64,000 bases of DNA from Bolinopsis microptera (lineage: Eukaryota > Ctenophora > Tentaculata > Lobata > Bolinopsidae), in contig NC_087079.1 in NCBI RefSeq assembly GCF_026151205.1, positions 12,921,945 to 12,985,944 of the forward strand, in the 5' to 3' direction. A model generated the notes under the pieces. It was not told the origin of the DNA and did no database searches. It was given only the letters and a program-made list of their open reading frames with translations. Of this stretch, positions 59,246-64,000 are shown one piece after another. A program made the translations under genes and the position numbers. Within the stretch, counting starts at the first letter, position 1, and each line of letters opens with the position of its first letter.

Positions 59246-60587
59246 CTGTAAAAACAACAATAACAGAGCTATATATATGTATATATATAAAACATAATAT
59301 AATATTATAATATTATTATTTTAGTAAGTCTAACAGTTGTTATCACATACTTAGGCAAGCGCAAGATATGTGCAATTACATGGCATTAGAGTGCATGTAA
59401 TTGTTGTAATATGGTATTTAGAGATATCTTTTAGGATATCTTAGTTTAGCATAACGTTTAAGGGACGTAGAATTTAGTATGTGTTTCCGGGTATTATATA
59501 ATAACCAATGTTTTTATATGTTCGTATTTGGGAGTTACACATTTTGAGTGTAAGTCGGTTGGCTGGCAGAACTACTGTCAGACTAACTGTCTGTAACGAG
59601 CCGTCCGCTCATTTTGCACCTGACTAACAGCCAGACCTGTGGTTGGTCCTCGCGGACACAGGGTGACTGCTAGTGGAGTGCTCATTGGCGAGACTGCAAG
59701 TCACGTGGTGCAAGCAGATGCGTTGTGCCGTCACGCAGTGTGGCGTGACGAGTTTTGAGAGTATACCCGGAAAGCCGGATGTGAAGAGCTCACTTCTTAG
59801 TTGCCCCTTAATCATTTTAAGGGATTCAAATTGACGGTAGCCAGTCTTACTGAGCACTACCATTTGTGATTAGACACGTCGAGTGATCTATTAGTCACGT
59901 CAATTGATTGGAGCGAACACTTAGAAGTTTTTATCTGTTGACGTTCACTTTGTATTACTTTTCCATTTAATTAATTATCCTTTTTAATATACTCGTTTCA
60001 TTTCTACTATACGGTACGCCCTGCCGTTCGTGCTTCGTGACTAGAGCTTGACTAGCATACACTAAATACCAAGAAACTCGGTTTTCTATATCTGGAGGCC
60101 ACTTTTAGTGTTGCTATTTTTGCTCGTGATCCTTCTAGTATCACCTATATTCAGTATAGTTTCGTTTAAGATCCTAACGTTTCTCATTTGATAAGCTAAG
60201 TTCGGTATACGTCGAAGTGCAGAAGAATTACGTGGAGATTGTTCGAGATCTTTCAGTACTTCCTACTAGATTTGGTAAGTGTAGCTACCCATTTTGTGGT
60301 ACCTGTATATTCCAGTTGAGTGCGATCGTTTTGACGAGCACCTAGTTTACAGCCGCTTGTAGACTTCAGTACGTTATTACCTAGATTGTTAGTGAGATTT
60401 GCGTAAGTTTAGCAACCTTACTTTCCGTACATCTACTCAGGAGTGATAGACGTAGAAGTTACAGTTCCAGTAAAGCACAGTAAAGTCTTGACTAGAAGAT
60501 TTTCCAGCAACGTGAGGAGTACGCCTGTTCCAGTACTTATCTACTCTATTTGTAAGTGTACTTTTACATTTAGATTCACGTTTTAGC
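59246..60587 (+). other. Probable 5' LTR/leader of the retroelement
   Basis: Non-coding DNA ahead of gag. The LTR boundaries cannot be fixed because the 3' LTR is outside the window. A possible LTR start is TGTAACGAGCC near 59591. The leader holds three related blocks, each beginning CAGTAC and ending in a donor-like GTAAGT (60277-60282, 60403-60408, 60552-60557). The last lies 31 bases before the gag ATG. No primer-binding site could be assigned. Confidence 0.5.
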
Positions 60588-61907
60588 ATGTGTGATAGTT
60601 ATGCAGCTGAAATGGAGTGGGCGACGTCAATTATCGAGTCAAACATAAATAAGACTATGGAGGAGATAGATGGTTTAGGTACAGATAGCCATGACATTTC
60701 CGATTTAGAGAAGGAGTTGAATTCAGCTTTAGAATGCCTGCAGAATAAGATTGATAATGTACGGCCAGAACCACTTAGCACAGTTACTAAGTTTAGAAAC
60801 GTGAACATCGGGGATGATTTTGACAACAGTATGATAACCCCATTGAATAGTTCAGTCGCTGGTCCACATTTGACGGGTGCCAAGCCTCCCAAGCCTCCTT
60901 ACTTTGACACTGGATCTAATTTCATCATATTTGCCAGGCGGTTCAAGGAGCATTTGATTCTGTGTGGACATAGCGGTGGTTCTGATATTAGCACGTATAT
61001 GTTGTCGTACATTCGTTGTGAATCCACCTGGGAAATACTGCAGAAAATCTCTCTTAGGCCGGACGAGAGATGTAATATTGATCTTCTTATTAAGCGATAC
61101 TCAGAGGAGATATTTCCAGCTACTCAATCTTGGGCCTATAGAACTGAGCTCATGTCATTGCGTCAGTTAGCAAATGAGAACCTACAGCAGTTTATTTCAC
61201 GTATAGATGAGCTTGCTTTTAAAGCCGGATACGACTGCGAGTCGAAGAGGGACGAGAGTTGCTTGCATGTTCTTGTTGTAGGAGCTCGTGACGTAGCTGT
61301 AAGGACTAAGCTTTATGAGTCCCAGTTACATTCCTATAGAGAGGCAGTAAAACTAGCAATCCACACTGAGCGTATCACGATAGCTGTTGGTGGTGAACCA
61401 GGGAGTTTCACTCAGGCCCAGGATACGATTTTCGCCATTAGTAATCCTGAATTAGATGGCCAGAGAGCTAGGTTTGCAGCACCTAGACAAACACGTGACC
61501 ACTTTATGACGGGCACTAGACAGGAGAGTTATAGTCCTGAATGTCCTCCTTCCCATTCGGAAGTTAACCAGCGCACAGGCCGATCATGGACTCCTAATAT
61601 GGTTAGCAATAGTTTTAGGGGTGGTATGAGAAATGATGATCGTAGAAACACGCCTGTTCAATCACGTTATCAGCCAGCTCGCAACGTGGTTAATTCTAAT
61701 AATCGGGGATCACGTAACGTTCGCTCTCAGTTAGAAGGTTGTTGGGAGTGTGGTAATAGAGGACATTTTCAGAGAAACTGTCCGAGCAGATTTGCTGGTA
61801 ATAGAGGTAGATATCAAGACAGAGGGTCTTCATATCAGAGTGGTTATGGTCAACAGAGTTGGAACAGAGTGTATAGACCTAACAATCAGGCGCCTTTAAA
61901 CTTCTAA
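60588..61907 (+). CDS. gag: Gag of a Ty3/Gypsy-type retroelement
   Basis: 439 residues. This is the structural protein of an LTR retrotransposon particle. The N-terminal part is acidic and helical. The middle (FARRFKEHLILCGH, then QFISRIDELAFKAGYDC) resembles capsid-like retrotransposon Gag. The C-terminus is basic, with one CCHC zinc knuckle, CWECGNRGHFQRNC (nt 61740-61781), that binds RNA. The frame is complete and ends in TAA. A recognisable protease does not follow. It is an endogenous mobile element, with no env visible in the window. Confidence 0.85.
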   Translation: MCDSYAAEMEWATSIIESNINKTMEEIDGLGTDSHDISDLEKELNSALECLQNKIDNVRPEPLSTVTKFRNVNIGDDFDNSMITPLNSSVAGPHLTGAKPPKPPYFDTGSNFIIFARRFKEHLILCGHSGGSDISTYMLSYIRCESTWEILQKISLRPDERCNIDLLIKRYSEEIFPATQSWAYRTELMSLRQLANENLQQFISRIDELAFKAGYDCESKRDESCLHVLVVGARDVAVRTKLYESQLHSYREAVKLAIHTERITIAVGGEPGSFTQAQDTIFAISNPELDGQRARFAAPRQTRDHFMTGTRQESYSPECPPSHSEVNQRTGRSWTPNMVSNSFRGGMRNDDRRNTPVQSRYQPARNVVNSNNRGSRNVRSQLEGCWECGNRGHFQRNCPSRFAGNRGRYQDRGSSYQSGYGQQSWNRVYRPNNQAPLNF

Positions 61908-61972
61908 AGGGCGGCCCTAGATTTAAAAGGAGGTCGCCCGCGGTCAAAAACACACATATTTATGAGATTGTA

Positions 61973-64000
61973 ATGAGATTTTCGAAAGTGACGTCTTTTG
62001 TCATCAGGAAGCTTCAGGAGCTTGCTAACTGTACTTTTACCATGAAGCATATCTCGGGGAAGAGAAACCAGAGGTGTGGTGGATTTAACCGCTATAAATA
62101 CCAGGGTTATGGTAAATCTCGAGAAAATGTAGCGAGCATTGGTCATAGTTCCACTTTTAGTCTTGATGCTGCGTTAGAGGGAGTAAACCGGGTGAGACGT
62201 GAACATTATAGATGTAAACACCCGATACTGTTTAAGAGGATGCAAGTACCGGTTAGCAGCGAGACTGTGGTTGATGATGATTGCAGTAATCTGGTTGAGG
62301 AATCGTGCAATGAGGTGAGTGTTGAGGACAGTATGATTCCGGGGTTCTTGTTTGATGAGAATAGTGAAGACCCTAGTGTTGTAAACAGTGTTCCGATTTC
62401 GCCTGAAGTTGATAGCCGTCATTGCAATTGTAATCTTACTCAGGCTGATACAACAGAGGAAGTATCAGTAGTTGCGGGAGCAGTTGATGTAGTGGAAAAT
62501 GTTTCAGCGGTTACTAGTGATGTAAGCTCACTAGAGAGAGGAGTAAAGTTTCTTAATCCTACCCATGAGCAGATTAAACAGGCTCAGAAGGAGGATGATA
62601 TCTTAAACCAGGTCTATAGTTGGGTGATCAAGAAGGAGAAACCGGTGGTAATTCAGGCGGGTAGAATGCCACAGGAACTGTTAAGTTATTGGAAACAGTT
62701 TGATCTTATAAGTATCAAGGAAGGGATACTTAGGAGACGTTGGACTGAAGTGAGGGATCCGGAGGGAAGTAGAGAGTTGATCATAGTCCCCGAATCCTTG
62801 CATGAATCTGTCCTGGACATGGTGCATAACCAGGAGACTGCACATGCTGGAGTAGAAAATTGTCTTGAAGTCTGTAAACGACATTTCTACTGGCCGAAAA
62901 TGGGTGAATGTTTCAAGTTATGGATTGCAGCATGTTGCAGGTGTGCAGCAAGTAAGCCACCTCAGGCATACAATAAGGCACCCCTCAAGCACATATTGTT
63001 CCACTCCTTTAACTCAGCAATTTGTTTCGATCATATAGTTCCTGAGAAGGTTGGTGCTACACCTAGAGGTTACAAGTATATTTTGACGATAACCGATTGT
63101 TGGTCAAATTATGTGGTAGCTATTCCTACTAAGACCCAGACAGCTAAGGAGAGCGTGTCTTTGATTCGTAGGTTTTGGATTGATCGTTTTGGCCAGCCTA
63201 GATTCATGATGGCTGATAATCATCCGGGTTTTAGAGCTAATTATTTCGAGACCATAGCTCAAGCCCTAGATTGCAAATACATTCATGGCCAACCGTACGT
63301 TTCTCGAAGTACTGGAAGAGTTGAAAGAGCGAACCGTCGGTTGAATACTGCCCTGAGAACCAGCTTACCACCAGGACGGTACCAGGACTGGGATCTTTGG
63401 TTATCAAGAGTAGTCTTTGTACTTAACTCATTGCGGAATCGGCACACAGGTTATTCTAGCAACAGATTGGTGTTTGGTCGTGAGTTAAACACACCGTTAA
63501 GCCTGCTAGCTGAGAATCGTAAGGATTTCGAGCTAGAGCCTATGAAGGAGAATGAGTTTGATGTTGAAGCATACGAGCTGTACAAGAATCTCAAGTTTAT
63601 CACCAGGAAGGTGAGGGTCCAAGCTGAGCGTGATTTTTGCTATGCACAGAGATATCACGATAAGCACGTTAAGGGACCATTCTTTGAGGAAGGTGAGGAA
63701 GCTTTTGTTTTGATAAATTGTCCAAAGCACAAGTTCGGTCCTCGTTGGGTTGGCCCGTATAAGATCTCTAAGAAGATAAATGATCACTTGTACTGTTTAG
63801 ATTTGCCTGATGGAGAGAAGAAGGTGTTTAACATTGGAAAGTTAAAGAGATATGTCAGGAACAAGTTTTCTGAGAAACTAGAGACTAGCTTTACATTGCC
63901 TAAAGTTGTTAGCAGTGAAGCTGAGTTAGAGACGGCCTCATCAAGGCGAGATGTAGTCTATTCCGATAGTGATAGTGAAGAGGAGACAGATTTTCAACTG
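61973..64000 (+). CDS. Integrase polyprotein, RT region missing
   Basis: One frame is open from the ATG at 61973 to the window end (676 codons, no stop). It starts with a short stretch ending TFTMKHISGKRN, matching the end of a Ty3/Gypsy RNase H domain. A linker of about 170 residues follows, then integrase: a zinc-binding region with HNQETAHAG and CCRC, and a catalytic core with D (63029), D (63215) and E (63323), spaced D-62-D and D-35-E. A GPY/F-type C-terminal motif is KFGPRWVGPYKI. The GPY/F module supports Ty3/Gypsy over BEL or Copia. Protease, RT and most of RNase H are absent between 61908 and 61972, so this copy could move only with help. The integrase frame itself shows no damage. 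Confidence 0.85.
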   Translation, partial: MRFSKVTSFVIRKLQELANCTFTMKHISGKRNQRCGGFNRYKYQGYGKSRENVASIGHSSTFSLDAALEGVNRVRREHYRCKHPILFKRMQVPVSSETVVDDDCSNLVEESCNEVSVEDSMIPGFLFDENSEDPSVVNSVPISPEVDSRHCNCNLTQADTTEEVSVVAGAVDVVENVSAVTSDVSSLERGVKFLNPTHEQIKQAQKEDDILNQVYSWVIKKEKPVVIQAGRMPQELLSYWKQFDLISIKEGILRRRWTEVRDPEGSRELIIVPESLHESVLDMVHNQETAHAGVENCLEVCKRHFYWPKMGECFKLWIAACCRCAASKPPQAYNKAPLKHILFHSFNSAICFDHIVPEKVGATPRGYKYILTITDCWSNYVVAIPTKTQTAKESVSLIRRFWIDRFGQPRFMMADNHPGFRANYFETIAQALDCKYIHGQPYVSRSTGRVERANRRLNTALRTSLPPGRYQDWDLWLSRVVFVLNSLRNRHTGYSSNRLVFGRELNTPLSLLAENRKDFELEPMKENEFDVEAYELYKNLKFITRKVRVQAERDFCYAQRYHDKHVKGPFFEEGEEAFVLINCPKHKFGPRWVGPYKISKKINDHLYCLDLPDGEKKVFNIGKLKRYVRNKFSEKLETSFTLPKVVSSEAELETASSRRDVVYSDSDSEEETDFQL

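Noticed and set aside
59624..59863. 79-codon minus-strand frame before gag
   Set aside because: Lies in the presumed LTR/leader with no homology.

Overview
The window is nuclear DNA of an animal. It holds spliced genes with GT-AG introns for metazoan housekeeping proteins, multi-copy membrane proteins, abundant minisatellites, MITEs, a LINE and a Ty3/Gypsy-type retroelement. The AT-rich intergenic DNA, compact introns and families point to an invertebrate, probably an early-branching one, but nothing here fixes the phylum. Nothing bacterial (operons, Shine-Dalgarno sites, CRISPR) was seen.

Layout: 1-3830 is repeat-rich (a tandem 951-967 bp repeat, then a 58 bp satellite). 5847-10019 holds two divergent, nearly identical SVOP-like MFS transporter genes arranged as an inverted duplication, with a third truncated 5' end between them. 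11158-20828 holds three head-to-tail paralogs (A, B, C, all minus strand) for cysteine-repeat single-pass membrane proteins. Each has a 46-73 nt signal-peptide exon plus one large exon, and each carries exactly one reading-frame lesion. 21345-24137 is the 3' part of UPF2. 24138-34711 is gene-poor: a MITE, tandem duplications, a 5'-truncated LINE inserted next to an older LINE tail. 34712-37291 is an intronless BTB-domain gene. 37789-45466 is CAPZB (seven coding exons, large introns full of minisatellites). 47110-48838 is an ARF GTPase. 49383-52420 is a nest of mobile DNA: a 1.8 kb element with G-tract inverted ends inserted into a dispersed repeat, and a Penelope-type GIY-YIG fragment. 53027-55579 is UBE2I (UBC9, minus). 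56238-59245 is the 3' part of an armadillo-repeat gene (minus). From about 59.5 kb to the window end runs an LTR-type retroelement with gag and integrase but no reverse transcriptase.

The cellular genes do not form a pathway. UPF2 (mRNA decay), CAPZB (actin capping), ARF (vesicle traffic) and UBC9 (SUMO conjugation) are unrelated housekeeping neighbours. Exon coordinates for UPF2, CAPZB, ARF, UBE2I and the ARM gene were derived from splice consensus and reading-phase arithmetic. All sum to whole codons, and UBE2I reaches exactly 158 residues. The most unusual items are the three singly broken cysteine-repeat receptors sharing a YEDI tail, minisatellites that include a functional splice donor, the G-tract-ended element, and the gag-integrase element lacking RT.
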